Counted from the first letter of the stretch, positions 26,331-35,662 are shown. The stretch: 64,000 nucleotides of DNA from Rothia nasimurium (GCF_004569295.1 NZ_SPQC01000003.1:28864-92863); one strand, 5' to 3'. Made by a program: numbers and translations. The notes: a model not told the origin generated them from the letters alone.

Positions 26331-27560
26331 ATGACCTCAGCCGCCGCACCTAATCGGGGCCTGCCGCCGATTGCAATTATTACCCTGGCCTCGCTCACGG
26401 CTGTGGGCCCACTGGCCATTGATATGTACCTGGCAGCGCTCCCGGCTATCGCGGTTGATCTGGGTACCACCACCGCTTACGCCCAGCTGACCCTGACCGC
26501 CTTCATGGTGGGCATGGGCACCGGGCAGTTTATCGTGGGGCCGCTTTCAGACAAGACCGGGCGCCGTCTGCCCCTCCTCATTGGTGTAACCCTCTGCGCC
26601 CTCTCAGCCCTGGTCTGCGTCTTTGCGCCGACCATTGAGCTGTTTATCGCGGCCCGTTTCGTGATGGGCTTTACCGGCTCCATCGGCATGGTGCTAGCCC
26701 GCGCTATCGTGGCCGATTCCACCAGTGGCCTGCAGACCGCCCGCCTGATAGGCATCATGATGATGATCAACGGCATCGCCCCGGTCGCCGCCCCGCTCAT
26801 CGGCGGCTTCGTGCTGGCTCACGGTACCTGGCGCGATATTTTCAAGGTCATTAGCGTCATTATCTCTATTTCCCTGGTGCTGGTTCTCTTCTTCATCAAG
26901 GAGTCCCTACCGGCAAACAAGCGCCGCACCGGTTCCCTGCTCTCAGCCTATGCCGGCATTATCGAGGTGGCCCGAATCCGCCGCTACCGGGGGTTCATGC
27001 TGACCATGGTCCTGGCCTTCGGTGCCCTCTTTAGCTATATCTCTGGTTCGCCCTACCTGCTGCAAAACGTCATGGGTCTGAGCGAAACCCACTTCACCTA
27101 CGTCTTTGGCCTGAACTCCCTGGCCATCGTCCTTGCCTCCACCGTGATGACTTCCCTGGTGGGCAAGGTTGCCCTGCGCAAGCTCCTCGTCATTGGCACC
27201 AGCTCCCTGCTGACTGTCAGCCTGCTCCTGCTGGGCTACTTCCTACTGGGTACCCCTTCGCTTGTTCCCACCATGGTTCTGCTGTTTGCCTTCACCGCCT
27301 CAGTCGGCATGGTCTTTGGTAACGCCTCAGCCCTGGCACTCGGCGAAGCCCGCCATATTGCGGGCTCCGCGAGCGCCCTGCTCGGCACCGTACAGGCGCT
27401 GATGGGTGGCCTAGCTTCACCCCTGGTTGCCCTGGGCGGCAGCAGCGCCTACCTGCCCATGGCCTGCGCGATGGTGGGATTTGCGGCCCTCAGCGCTCTA
27501 AGCCTGGCTACTACGCCGCGGGCCGAGAGCGACTACGCGACTGACCGGCCCAAGCCCTAG
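26331..27560 (+). CDS. Bcr/CflA-family multidrug exporter (MFS)
   Basis: A 409-aa, twelve-helix MFS transporter. GPLAIDMYLAALPAIA in TM1, GPLSDKTGRRLPLLIG in loop 2-3 and FVLAHGTWRDIF place it in the Bcr/CflA drug-resistance branch. It should export drugs or small metabolites by proton exchange. AAGAGGAAGA precedes the ATG and TAGAAT at 26283-26288 may be its -10 box. It converges with the pabC-like gene. Confidence 0.92.
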   Translation: MTSAAAPNRGLPPIAIITLASLTAVGPLAIDMYLAALPAIAVDLGTTTAYAQLTLTAFMVGMGTGQFIVGPLSDKTGRRLPLLIGVTLCALSALVCVFAPTIELFIAARFVMGFTGSIGMVLARAIVADSTSGLQTARLIGIMMMINGIAPVAAPLIGGFVLAHGTWRDIFKVISVIISISLVLVLFFIKESLPANKRRTGSLLSAYAGIIEVARIRRYRGFMLTMVLAFGALFSYISGSPYLLQNVMGLSETHFTYVFGLNSLAIVLASTVMTSLVGKVALRKLLVIGTSSLLTVSLLLLGYFLLGTPSLVPTMVLLFAFTASVGMVFGNASALALGEARHIAGSASALLGTVQALMGGLASPLVALGGSSAYLPMACAMVGFAALSALSLATTPRAESDYATDRPKP

Positions 27561-27578
27561 CGAATGTCTACCCCACCG

Positions 27579-28460
27579 CTAGCTGCGCGCCAGGTAGCCC
27601 AGCAGTTCTTCGGTCAGCTCCTTATCGGTGGCCACGGGAGTGCCGTTGAGGTGGGTGACCGGCGCCAGTAGACGCACCGAGGATGCCAGCCACACGGCGT
27701 CCGCCTCCAGCAGGTCCTGGGGGTAGAGGGGCCCGTAACCGAGCTCCCAACCGGCAGCGCGAGCACCCGCAAAGATAGCGCCCTGGGTGGTGCCGGGCAG
27801 AACGCCGTGGGCCGGTTCGGGGGTGTAGAGCACCTTCTTCTGCCCCTCGGTCTTGGCAACGATCACCGATGAGGTTGCCCCCTCAAGAATACGGCGGTCG
27901 TCGGTCACCCAGATAGCGTCGTCCGCACCGTGTTTGCCCACATAGCGCAATACCGACATGTTGATGGCGTAGGAAAGGGTCTTGGCCCCGGCCAGGAGCC
28001 AGGGGTAGGCGGAGTCTTCGGCGGGGTCGTGGCCGCGCGGTAGGAGCATAGCCCGCACCCCCTGCTCGCGCTGACGCAGAATCGTGGGTGAGGACGGGGC
28101 CACGGCCACCCAGGTGTGGGGGCCGGCTTCAACGGTACCGCGGGAGATGATGATTTTGACGGTGTGCTCTTCACCCAGCACGGTCTGGGGGCCCTGGGCA
28201 GCGGCGTCGACGGCTAGCTGCACCGCAGCCCGCAGGTTGTCTTCAGCGGGCAGGGGCAGGTCGAGTAGACGGGCGGAACCGGCCAGGCGAGTCAGGTGGG
28301 CTTTAAATTTACGGACGCGGCGGTTAGCGGCCAGCATGGTTTCAAAGACGCCGTCGCCACGGGTCAGCCCCTGATCTTCGATGTTGATGAGGGGGGCGGT
28401 GGCGTCAACCAGCTCACCGGCGGGGTTGGCTTCAGTTAGCATCACAACGGTTGTAGTCAT
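27579..28460 (-). CDS. pabC: Aminotransferase class IV, probable 4-amino-4-deoxychorismate lyase
   Basis: A 293-aa PLP enzyme of fold type IV. The order NIEDQGLTRGDGVFETMLAANRRV, HLTRLAGSARLL, AGAKTLSYAINM (the Lys is the PLP ligand) and EGATSSVIVAK fits PabC, which releases pyruvate from aminodeoxychorismate to give p-aminobenzoate for folate. Branched-chain or D-amino-acid aminotransferases share the fold, so the function is probable rather than certain. No pab or fol genes lie next to it. A strongly structured 240-base leader precedes it. Confidence 0.82.
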   Translation of the reverse strand: MTTTVVMLTEANPAGELVDATAPLINIEDQGLTRGDGVFETMLAANRRVRKFKAHLTRLAGSARLLDLPLPAEDNLRAAVQLAVDAAAQGPQTVLGEEHTVKIIISRGTVEAGPHTWVAVAPSSPTILRQREQGVRAMLLPRGHDPAEDSAYPWLLAGAKTLSYAINMSVLRYVGKHGADDAIWVTDDRRILEGATSSVIVAKTEGQKKVLYTPEPAHGVLPGTTQGAIFAGARAAGWELGYGPLYPQDLLEADAVWLASSVRLLAPVTHLNGTPVATDKELTEELLGYLARS

Positions 28461-28702
28461 ACTTCCAAGCCTAACCCTTAACGCTGATGCTCCCGCGGCA
28501 ACCTGGCGTTAGGGGCCGCGGAGCGGGAGCACCTGATGCGAGCACCATGTGCGGCACGAGCGTGTTTCGAGCCCTCTGGTCGGGGGCTCGGAGTCGTTGA
28601 CCCGAGGTCACCCAGCGTGGGGTATGGTGACTGGGCACATACTTTCACTCTAACGCTGCACCCCGGGCTTTCTTAAAGATTTTGGACTTTTTAGGTCATG
28701 TT
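28461..28702 (-). promoter_or_regulatory. Structured intergenic region upstream of pabC
   Basis: Downstream of ykoC and upstream of pabC, both minus. GCTCCCGCTCCGCGGC can pair with GCCGCGGGAGC (28489-28529 region; 11 bp with a 5-base bulge) and CGAGCCC with GGGCTCG around a 9-base loop near 28569-28593. Neither has a T-run. They may end the ykoC transcript in a factor-dependent way or control pabC. I do not recognise a known riboswitch. Confidence 0.4.
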
Positions 28703-29503
28703 TTACTGCCACACCCAGGTGAGGGTGCCAGCAAGGCTCGATGTCACATAGCCGATGATGAGCGTTCCCAGACAGCACAGCAGGAAGGTCGAATCATCCC
28801 TGCTATAGACGGGAACGCGGGCCCAGGTGCGGGGCCCAGCACAAAAACCGCGGGCTTCCATAGTGACAGCCAGGCGGGTGCCGCGCCGGATAGCCTGCAC
28901 CAGCAGGGCGAAGGTCTGCCCGGCCAGGGTGCGGACGCGGCGAAGCAGGGAGTCGCTTGCCCCTAGCCCGCGTGCCCGCCGCGCCTGCCCCAGGGTATGC
29001 CATTCGCTGAACATGAGCCCCAGCAGGCGCAAGGCGGCCAAGGCGGCTAGGACGAAGCGGGCCGGCAGTTTAGCTGTCTGTGCCAGGGAGTCACCCAGGT
29101 GGGTAGGGTCGGTGGTGGTGATGAGCAAGAGGCTGGGAAGAATCAGGGCCAGGCCACGAACCATCAGGGATATACCCACGGCAAGGGAGTCGATGGTAAT
29201 CCAGATGAACCCCACCTGGAGTACCGTCTCCCCCGTTTTATCGGCGATCAGCGAGGTAGACCAGCCGGTGAGCAGGGTACCAATCAGCAGGGGCCAGAAG
29301 CGGGCCAGCAGGGCGAAAGGCTGCACGCCCCAGACTTTGAGCAGAGCCAGTTCAAGAGCAAATACCACCAGGGCTGTGCCCCAGTCTTTGATGAGCAGCA
29401 GCCCTATCGACAGCAGGAAGGTAGCCAGCAGTTTGGTGCCCGCATTGAGCTTTCCGGCACGGCTACGGTGGGCAGGGCCTAGCGCGAAAAGGTCAAGAGC
29501 CAT
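28703..29503 (-). CDS. ykoC: ECF transporter transmembrane protein EcfT (YkoC)
   Basis: A 266-aa EcfT/CbiQ protein with five to six membrane segments and the coupling helices: ARRARGLGASDSLLRRVR and AVTMEARGFCAGPRTWAR, each with the Ala-Arg-Gly box that contacts the ATPases. It forms the scaffold between the substrate protein and the ATPases. The start at 29503 overlaps the end of ykoD. It is the third gene of the riboswitch-led operon. Confidence 0.93.
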   Translation of the reverse strand: MALDLFALGPAHRSRAGKLNAGTKLLATFLLSIGLLLIKDWGTALVVFALELALLKVWGVQPFALLARFWPLLIGTLLTGWSTSLIADKTGETVLQVGFIWITIDSLAVGISLMVRGLALILPSLLLITTTDPTHLGDSLAQTAKLPARFVLAALAALRLLGLMFSEWHTLGQARRARGLGASDSLLRRVRTLAGQTFALLVQAIRRGTRLAVTMEARGFCAGPRTWARVPVYSRDDSTFLLCCLGTLIIGYVTSSLAGTLTWVWQ

Positions 29504-31094
29504 GGGTGGGTTCCGCTTTCTGCAGGATCAGGCGCGTACCGCCGAGGGCCGCTACATAGTCTGTATCGTGGGTTACCGAAACAACGGCCAGCCCCCGGTC
29601 GAGTAGTTCTTTGATGAGGGTGACGAGCTCGGCCCAGGTGGTGGCGTCCTGCCCGAAGGTAGGTTCATCAAGCACCAGGATAGCCGGTTCGGTGGCCAGG
29701 GCCGTGGCTACCGACAGCCGCCGTTTTTCACCGCCCGAGAGGGTAAAGGGGTTGGCGTCAGCCAGGTCGGTAAGGCGCAGGCGGGTAAGGAGCTCATCGG
29801 TGCGGGCAGCCAGCCTGTCTTCATCAATCTTCTCCTTGCGCACACGGGCCAGGTGCCGGGGGCCAAACTCTAGTTCTGCGCGCACGGTGGGGGCAAGGAA
29901 CTGCTGTTCCGGCTCCTGGAAGACCAGACCGATACGGTCAGCCAGCTCGGCCGCGGGCCAACTAGCGGGGTCGGAGCTACGGTGCCGGGCGGGTAGGCCC
30001 GCGGTGAGTGCCGCATGGGCGTAGATCTGCCCCGCAGCCGGGTAGATTAGCCCGGCAAGGGTCAGCGCCAGGGTCGACTTCCCGGCCCCGTTGGGCCCCA
30101 AAAGAGCCAGGTGCTCCCCGGAAGAAAGGGTCAGGTTGATTCCACTAGCCAGGGTGGGCAAATCGAGGGTAGGCACCTGCCCCGCGGCGATAGCGCGGGA
30201 GCGCTCCTTACGCTGGCGACGGGTAGGTAGCTGCCGGGTCAGGCTCACCTCGCGAGCCTCAAGTAGCAGGGAGGAGCCGCCCTCTCCCTGCCCGGGGCGG
30301 ACGTCCGCCCCCACCTGCCCTGCCCGGGGCAGGTGGGGCACATAGCCGGGCACCCACACCCCACCGGCAATGAGCTGGTCGCGGGCTTGTTCCAGCACCT
30401 GCGCAGACGGGCCGTCGAAGCTGATTCCCCCCTGAGCATCGAGCACCAGCACCCGGTCAACGTGCTCTGCCCAAATACCAACCCGGTGTTCAATAACCAC
30501 CAGGGTAGCTCCCGAAGCGGCAGCGGCGGCCAGGACGGCGTCGCGCACCTCAAGCACGCCCGCCGGGTCGAGGTTGGCGGTAGGTTCGTCCAGGAGCAGG
30601 GCACCGGGGTGCATAGCCAAGATGCCGGCTAAGCCCAGCCTCTGCTTCTGCCCACCAGAAAGAGCCGAGGTGGAACGGTCAAGGGGCAGGGAGCCCAAAC
30701 CGACGGCGTCCAGGGCCCAGGTCACCCGGTCCCAGATATCCTCGCGGGGCACCCCCAGGTTCTCGGGCCCAAAGGCCACATCATCGCCCACCCGCGCCAG
30801 CACCACCGAGCTTTCGGGGTCCTGCTGCATGAGCCCGCAGACCCCGCGGGCCTCGGTGGGAACCTGCCCGTTGACGGTCAGCTGCCCCAGCTGGGTTTGG
30901 TCGTCCTCATCAACAAGCAGACCCGCCATGGCGTGCAGCAGAGTCGATTTGCCCGCGCCAGAAGGGCCCACCAGGAGCACCTTCTGCCCCGGGGCAATCT
31001 CAAAGTTCAGCCCCGAAAAGGCAGGGGTAGCCCGCCCGGGGTGGTGCCAGCCGAAATCACGGGCCACAAAGCGAGCCCCCTGCTCTACCTGCAC
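29493..31094 (-). CDS. ykoD: Fused ECF ATPase pair EcfA-EcfA' (YkoD)
   Basis: A 533-aa protein with two complete ATP-binding domains. Domain 1: Walker A GPSGAGKST, signature LSGGQKQRLGLAG, Walker B LLLDEPTANLD. Domain 2: Walker A GPNGAGKST, signature LSGGEKRRLSVATAL, Walker B LVLDEPTFGQD. Both domains look active. It powers uptake through YkoC. The GTG start has AGGGGC upstream and lies 15 bases after the ykoE stop. Confidence 0.94.
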   Translation of the reverse strand: MQVEQGARFVARDFGWHHPGRATPAFSGLNFEIAPGQKVLLVGPSGAGKSTLLHAMAGLLVDEDDQTQLGQLTVNGQVPTEARGVCGLMQQDPESSVVLARVGDDVAFGPENLGVPREDIWDRVTWALDAVGLGSLPLDRSTSALSGGQKQRLGLAGILAMHPGALLLDEPTANLDPAGVLEVRDAVLAAAAASGATLVVIEHRVGIWAEHVDRVLVLDAQGGISFDGPSAQVLEQARDQLIAGGVWVPGYVPHLPRAGQVGADVRPGQGEGGSSLLLEAREVSLTRQLPTRRQRKERSRAIAAGQVPTLDLPTLASGINLTLSSGEHLALLGPNGAGKSTLALTLAGLIYPAAGQIYAHAALTAGLPARHRSSDPASWPAAELADRIGLVFQEPEQQFLAPTVRAELEFGPRHLARVRKEKIDEDRLAARTDELLTRLRLTDLADANPFTLSGGEKRRLSVATALATEPAILVLDEPTFGQDATTWAELVTLIKELLDRGLAVVSVTHDTDYVAALGGTRLILQKAEPTHGS

Positions 31095-31109
31095 GCGCCT
31101 GCCCCTGGT

Positions 31110-31727
31110 CTAGGCCTGGGAACGGGGTGAGGTGCTAGCCCGGCGGCGGGCACGACCAGCGGCCAAAGAATCGAGCACACCGGTCGTCACCAGGGCACGG
31201 GTGAGAAGCCACGACACCAGGCCAGCTAGCAGGGTGCCGGAGATAATGCCGCACACCGCGTAGGTGACAGCCTTGGAGCCCTCAAAGACGCCCGCGTAGT
31301 AGATAAAGAGCTCAGAAATACTCATAAAGGCACCGGCAGAAGCACCCGCTAACAGGGCGGTGCCCAGGTTCCAGACGCGGTAGGCAAAGAGCAGGAAGAC
31401 CAGCTCGGTACCCAGGCCCTGGATAATGCCGGAGATAATGATGGCAACAGAGTAGCTACTGCCCAGCAGCATAGAAATCACCGCAGCCAGCAACTCGGTG
31501 TAGAGGGCAGCGCCGGGTTTACGGATAATATAGCCGCCAAGGACGCCCGCAATCAGCCAGGTGCCGCCCACTAGGGAGGCGTACTCGGGAGCCAGGGCCA
31601 AGGCGGTTTGGGCCATGTTGTAGCCGCCGTTATTCCAGGCCCAGAAGAGCACAGCGCAGGCAACAGCCAGCACAGAGGCTACTACAATATCGTTAACGCG
31701 CCATGTCAGCGCAGCTTTCTTAGACAT
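31110..31727 (-). CDS. ykoE: ECF substrate-binding protein YkoE (HMP/thiamine precursor)
   Basis: A 205-aa S component with six hydrophobic segments. The N-terminus (WRVNDIVVASVLAVACAVLFWAWN) and GSSYSVAIIISGIIQGLGTELVF are typical of YkoE, which binds the thiamine pyrimidine precursor hydroxymethylpyrimidine. The start at 31727 (AAAGGAAGG upstream) is preferred to the longer frame. A TPP riboswitch lies just upstream, which supports the substrate. The tail is basic and cytosolic. Confidence 0.94.
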   Translation of the reverse strand: MSKKAALTWRVNDIVVASVLAVACAVLFWAWNNGGYNMAQTALALAPEYASLVGGTWLIAGVLGGYIIRKPGAALYTELLAAVISMLLGSSYSVAIIISGIIQGLGTELVFLLFAYRVWNLGTALLAGASAGAFMSISELFIYYAGVFEGSKAVTYAVCGIISGTLLAGLVSWLLTRALVTTGVLDSLAAGRARRRASTSPRSQA

Positions 31728-31793
31728 AAAGCCTTCCTTTGGTGTGGTACAGCAAAGGGGGCATGCACCGGCAGGCAAAAACCAGCCGTTCTG

Positions 31794-31884
31794 TTCGACT
31801 CCCTAGCGCCGGTACTAACCGGATCAGGTTCGAGGGTCTGCATGTGCACTCTCAGCGCCCCGTGCGGGCGCTCCCCTGTCGTTT
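31794..31884 (-). promoter_or_regulatory. TPP (THI-box) riboswitch
   Basis: Read on the minus strand: GGGGAGC, a variable hairpin, CTGAGAG, GACCCTCGAACCTGAT, CCGGTTAGTACCGGCG and TAGGGA. These are all the conserved blocks of the thiamine-pyrophosphate aptamer. It sits 67 bases before ykoE and should turn the operon off when TPP is plentiful. Confidence 0.96.
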
Positions 31885-32065
31885 CCGCCGTGGGCGGACG
31901 TTCCTTCTGAACGCCTTTGTAGTATAGGCAGGTCAGCCCGGCAAAGAAAAGATACAAACTTTTATGACAGAAGCCGCAGCCAGCTGCCCACATTTACACA
32001 GTACTGATAGTGTTAGTGCCAGTAGCTCTCTGCAGAGCCTCTATCAGCTACCGAAAGGGAACCTC
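31885..32065. other. Divergent promoter region of the ykoEDC operon and DUF4235 gene
   Basis: AT-rich spacer between the riboswitch (minus) and the DUF4235 gene (plus). On the minus strand a TATACT hexamer (plus 31921-31926) lies about 37 bases before the aptamer and could be its -10 box. No gene is seen. Confidence 0.4.
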
Positions 32066-32329
32066 ATGAACCCCCTCATCAAGATCGCAGGAACCGCTGC
32101 CTCGCTCGGCGGCGTTGCCCTGGCTAACAAGGTCCTGGGCGCAACCTGGACCAAAATCACCGGCAACGAGCCGCCCGCCAATAACCCCGACGACGATGAG
32201 CGCTGGCGCGACATCATCCTCTGGTCCCTCATCACCGGCCTGGTTGGCACCGTCATCAAGGTCAGCATCACCCGTGCCCAGCACAAGATTGAGGCAAAGG
32301 CCGAATCAGGCAACCAGGCTGAGGTCTAA
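32066..32329 (+). CDS. DUF4235 small membrane protein
   Basis: An 87-aa protein with two hydrophobic segments (IKIAGTAASLGGVALANKVLGATW and IILWSLITGLVGTVIKVSITRAQ) separated by an acidic loop (NNPDDDERWRD), matching the actinobacterial DUF4235 family of unknown function. GAAAGGGA stands six bases before the ATG. A strong terminator follows 24 bases after the stop. Confidence 0.88.
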   Translation: MNPLIKIAGTAASLGGVALANKVLGATWTKITGNEPPANNPDDDERWRDIILWSLITGLVGTVIKVSITRAQHKIEAKAESGNQAEV

Positions 32330-32352
32330 GCTCGGCCGGTAGTCCCGCCTGC

Positions 32353-32390
32353 AAGGCTGGCCCCGCTCAGTGGAGAGCGGGGCCAGCCTT
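32353..32390 (+). terminator. Intrinsic terminator of the DUF4235 gene
   Basis: A perfect 16-bp stem (AAGGCTGGCCCCGCTC with GAGCGGGGCCAGCCTT), a six-base loop and a following TACTTTTA. Confidence 0.9.
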
Positions 32391-32455
32391 TACTTTTACC
32401 GTCATTTAACCGTTTCACAGGCCACAAGTAGCAACCGGGCCGATAGCATATAGCC

Positions 32456-33763
32456 ATGACCACACCAGCACCCGGCAGCGCCACCGCTACCGCCCCTGCC
32501 TCCCGCTCCACCTTCTTCGCCTGGACCCTGTGGGATGTGGGCAACGCCAGCTTCAACGCGATTATGACGACCTTCGTCTTCACGGTCTACCTCACCAGTT
32601 CCAGCTTTGGCAGCACCGAGCACACCTCGGCCGTCCTCTCCGCCGGTCTCACCATCGCAGGTTTCTGCATCGCTCTACTTGCCCCGCTCTCGGGCCAGCG
32701 GGCCGATGTGACCGGCCGCCGCGGCCTCTGGCTGACCGTCAACAGCCTGCTCCTGGTGCTTCTGATGGCCCTGTGCTTCTTCGTAACACCCTCCCCCGAC
32801 TACCTTATCTGGGGTGTGGCCCTGTTGGCCCTGGGCAACCTGGTCAATGAGTTCGCTGTGGTCAACTACAACGCTATCCTGCCCACCATCTCCACCCGCG
32901 ATACCATCGGCAAAATGAGTGGAACCGGCTGGGCAGCTGGCTATTTCGGCGGCATCGTAGCCCTGCTCCTTGTGCTCGTGGGGTTCATCTCCCCCGGCCT
33001 GCTGGGCATTACGGAGGACGGCGCCCTCAACATCCGCGCTGTTGCCCTCTTCTCGGCGGCCTGGGCTCTAGTCTTCTCCCTGCCCCTGATTCTCAAGGTG
33101 CGCTCCCTGCCGCAAACGGTGCATCCAGACGCCCCCCGCACCGGCATTCTCGCCTCTTACAAACAGCTTTTCGCCACCGTCGTCAGGCTCTACCGGCAGG
33201 CCCCCACAACCCTCTACTTCCTGGTGTCGTCCGCTGTTTTCCGCGACGGCCTCAACGGTATCTTCACCTTTGGCGGCGTCCTCGCGGCGGGTTCCTTTGG
33301 CTTTAGCACCAACCAGGTGATTATCTTTGCCATCTTCGGCAATATTGTGGCAGGGGTAGGAGCCATGCTGGGCGGTTTCTTCGACGACCGTTTTGGCCCC
33401 AAACGCGTCATTATCTTCTCGCTGGTAGCCCTCATCGCGGTAGCCGTCCCCCTGCTGGTGTGGCCATCCACCACCATGTTCTGGGTCTGCGGTCTTGCCC
33501 TGTGCGCCTTTGTCGGCCCGGCCCAGTCAGCGGGCCGGTCCTACCTGGGTCGCCTGGTCGAGGAAGGCCAGGAAGGTGAGATTTACGGGCTCTACTCCAC
33601 CACCGGCCGTGCAGCCAGTTTCCTGGCCCCCGCCCTCTTCGGCATCTTCGTCACCATCATGGGCAGCCAAATCTGGGGCATCGTCGGCATCATCATCGTG
33701 CTCCTGGCCGGCCTGCTCCTAATGATCCCCATTAAAGACCCGCAGGTGGCCGCAGGGAAGTAA
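32456..33763 (+). CDS. UMF1/Atg22-like MFS transporter
   Basis: A 435-aa, twelve-helix MFS protein. FAWTLWDVGNASFNAIMTTFVFTVYL at the start, VNEFAVVNYNAILPTIS and GTGWAAGYFGG are diagnostic of the UMF1 (Atg22-like) family. Eukaryotic Atg22 exports vacuolar amino acids; bacterial substrates are unknown. No ribosome site precedes the ATG, but TAGCAT at 32444-32449 lies six bases before it, suggesting a leaderless mRNA. Confidence 0.9.
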   Translation: MTTPAPGSATATAPASRSTFFAWTLWDVGNASFNAIMTTFVFTVYLTSSSFGSTEHTSAVLSAGLTIAGFCIALLAPLSGQRADVTGRRGLWLTVNSLLLVLLMALCFFVTPSPDYLIWGVALLALGNLVNEFAVVNYNAILPTISTRDTIGKMSGTGWAAGYFGGIVALLLVLVGFISPGLLGITEDGALNIRAVALFSAAWALVFSLPLILKVRSLPQTVHPDAPRTGILASYKQLFATVVRLYRQAPTTLYFLVSSAVFRDGLNGIFTFGGVLAAGSFGFSTNQVIIFAIFGNIVAGVGAMLGGFFDDRFGPKRVIIFSLVALIAVAVPLLVWPSTTMFWVCGLALCAFVGPAQSAGRSYLGRLVEEGQEGEIYGLYSTTGRAASFLAPALFGIFVTIMGSQIWGIVGIIIVLLAGLLLMIPIKDPQVAAGK

Positions 33764-33775
33764 GCCCTGACCGGG

Positions 33776-34978
33776 CTAGGTTCGGTTATCGGGGAGCGGG
33801 GCGTCCTCAGGGGCATCAGGCTGGCGGATGACTTTGAGCATCTGCCCGTCGACCATGCCCCGCAGGGCTGTGTCAAAGTCAAGGCGAGCGATATCCCCGT
33901 AGAGCTCAACCATGGCCTTATAAATATCATCTGCATATCTGGGTACCTCTAGGAAAGACCAAATATCCCAACCGATGATGGAGATACGTGAGAGCCTGCC
34001 TGAAGTGGCCAGTAGGAAACTATCCCCAATTGCCAAGCCTTCGGTGCCAGCTGCCCGCTGGTAAAGCTTGTCGCCATTTGTCCCACCCGTTACAGGCTCA
34101 GGAGCACATAGGTAGTCAAAGTCCGGGGTGAGCGGCGGGATATCCAGTTGCCCTGCAAGCAGATCGCGGAAGAAGGGGAGGGTCTCGGTAATTTCGCTGT
34201 AGGTCAGCTTGATAGCTCCGCCCACACGGTTCAGCAGTCGGGCAAGTTCCCCTAGCCCCTGCGGCATCTGCTGCACCCCAGAGGACTGCAGAACAATCGT
34301 AAAGAGGGCGTCATCGAGCGGTAGGCGTTCCCAGCTCACCGACGACTGCCCGGTCTTATCCCGGTCAAGAATCACCAGGTGTGAGAGGGCGTAGGTGCTG
34401 TCAGGTGCAGCAACTTGGAGTCCCCGCTGAGCAGGGTCATACTGGACCTTAGGTGCATTCTCCTCTTCGATCACCGAAAGGGGCTTGGGGTAGGGCATGA
34501 TGCTCAAATCATCAACGTTGATCACGGCTGTCTCATCGCTGAGGTAGGCAAAAGAGGCCCCCAGCACGCTGGCAGCGGTGGTTTTACCGGTGCCAGAAGC
34601 TGCCACCAGGCCCACGGCTTGCCCGCTCTCGGCGTCGCCTAATACAGCGGCGTGCAAGAGGTGCTTGTTCCCAGCATGGGCTTTGAGCAGGTGCATGGTG
34701 ACGTGCACCGTGAGACGCTCGGCTGCAAGCCCCTCGTCAGAGCTATCAATAGTGGTAGTTTCAAGGCCCTTGGGGTAGGCAGCTACCACGTCGGCGGCTG
34801 ACCGCCGGGTCAGCACGACCAGGCGGACGTCCTCCGCATGGGCCTCTGTGAGAGGGTCAATGATTTGCGGGGTTAGGGAACCCCAAGCACGCAGGGAGTC
34901 CTCCCAGAGCCGGTCCGCGGCGTCCTCAAAGACCACCAGCACCGGAACGTCTGCGGGGTGAAGCAACAGGCCGCGCAT
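33776..34978 (-). CDS. HPr-kinase-like P-loop protein with PqqD-like C-terminal domain
   Basis: A 400-aa cytosolic protein of unknown role. Residues 1-95 form an alpha/beta domain. Residues 96-260 look like the small P-loop kinase fold of HprK: Walker A around GLVAASGTGKTT (Lys132), then AYLSDETAVI (Asp148-Glu149, the usual second metal/base position) and PKPLSVI. The C-terminal part (from about 310, LLATSGRLSRISIIGWDIWSFLEV to FDTALRGMVDGQMLKVI) resembles the PqqD/RiPP-recognition winged helix. This pairing occurs in peptide-modification systems, but no precursor or modifying enzyme lies beside it. It follows dcd by ten bases, as an operon. Confidence 0.72.
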   Translation of the reverse strand: MRGLLLHPADVPVLVVFEDAADRLWEDSLRAWGSLTPQIIDPLTEAHAEDVRLVVLTRRSAADVVAAYPKGLETTTIDSSDEGLAAERLTVHVTMHLLKAHAGNKHLLHAAVLGDAESGQAVGLVAASGTGKTTAASVLGASFAYLSDETAVINVDDLSIMPYPKPLSVIEEENAPKVQYDPAQRGLQVAAPDSTYALSHLVILDRDKTGQSSVSWERLPLDDALFTIVLQSSGVQQMPQGLGELARLLNRVGGAIKLTYSEITETLPFFRDLLAGQLDIPPLTPDFDYLCAPEPVTGGTNGDKLYQRAAGTEGLAIGDSFLLATSGRLSRISIIGWDIWSFLEVPRYADDIYKAMVELYGDIARLDFDTALRGMVDGQMLKVIRQPDAPEDAPLPDNRT

Positions 34979-34988
34979 GGGGGCTCCT

Positions 34989-35585
34989 TTAGCTGGTCGG
35001 GGTATCGGTAGGGATGAGGGTCTTATGGAAGTTCAGGTAGCTGCGCGAGGCGGTGGGGCCGCGCTGGCCCTGGTAGCGGTTACCGTAGGCGCCTGACCCG
35101 TAGGGGTGCTCGGTTGCGCTGGTGAGCTGGAAGAAGCAAAGCTGGCCGACCTTAGAGCCGGGCCAGAGCATAATCGGCAGAGTCGCCATATTCGACAGCT
35201 CCAGGGTCACATGGCCCGAGAACCCGGGGTCAATAAAACCAGCGGTGGAGTGGGTGAGCAGGCCCAGACGCCCCAGGGAAGACTTGCCCTCAAGTCGGGC
35301 AGCAATATTATCGGGCAGGGTCACCTTCTCGTAGGTTGCACCCAGCACGAATTCGCCAGGGTGCAGGATGAAGGGCTCATCGGGTGCCACCTCTACCAGG
35401 CGGGTGAGGTCTTCCTGGGCCTGGGAGGGGTCGATGTAGGGGTACTTGTGGTTGTCGAAGAGCCTGAAAAAGCGGTCAATGCGCACGTCCACCGATGCGG
35501 GCTGAATCATTGACGGGTCGTAGGGCTCTAGGGCAATTCGCCCGGCATCAATTTCTTTGCGGATATCCTGATCAGAAAATAGCAC
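34989..35585 (-). CDS. dcd: dCTP deaminase, bifunctional dUTP-forming type
   Basis: A 198-aa nucleotide enzyme, nearly colinear with the mycobacterial protein: [51 protein letters not shown] (catalytic motif with Glu) and [13 protein letters not shown]. It converts dCTP to dUMP (deaminase plus dUTPase) in actinobacteria, feeding thymidylate synthesis. The GTG start matches the family. TATTTT (minus, 35592-35597) stands six bases before it and there is no ribosome site, so the transcript is probably leaderless. Confidence 0.96.
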   Translation of the reverse strand: MLFSDQDIRKEIDAGRIALEPYDPSMIQPASVDVRIDRFFRLFDNHKYPYIDPSQAQEDLTRLVEVAPDEPFILHPGEFVLGATYEKVTLPDNIAARLEGKSSLGRLGLLTHSTAGFIDPGFSGHVTLELSNMATLPIMLWPGSKVGQLCFFQLTSATEHPYGSGAYGNRYQGQRGPTASRSYLNFHKTLIPTDTPTS

Positions 35586-35662
35586 ACTTCAAAAATACCG
35601 TACTCCCCCAGCCCCTTGCGGGCGCCCTACCGCAGATCTTCAAGAAACCAGAAGCAAAACGG

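Noticed and set aside
28461..28702. Cobalamin riboswitch
   Set aside because: No B12-box-like element; the neighbouring ECF genes are already explained by the TPP riboswitch.
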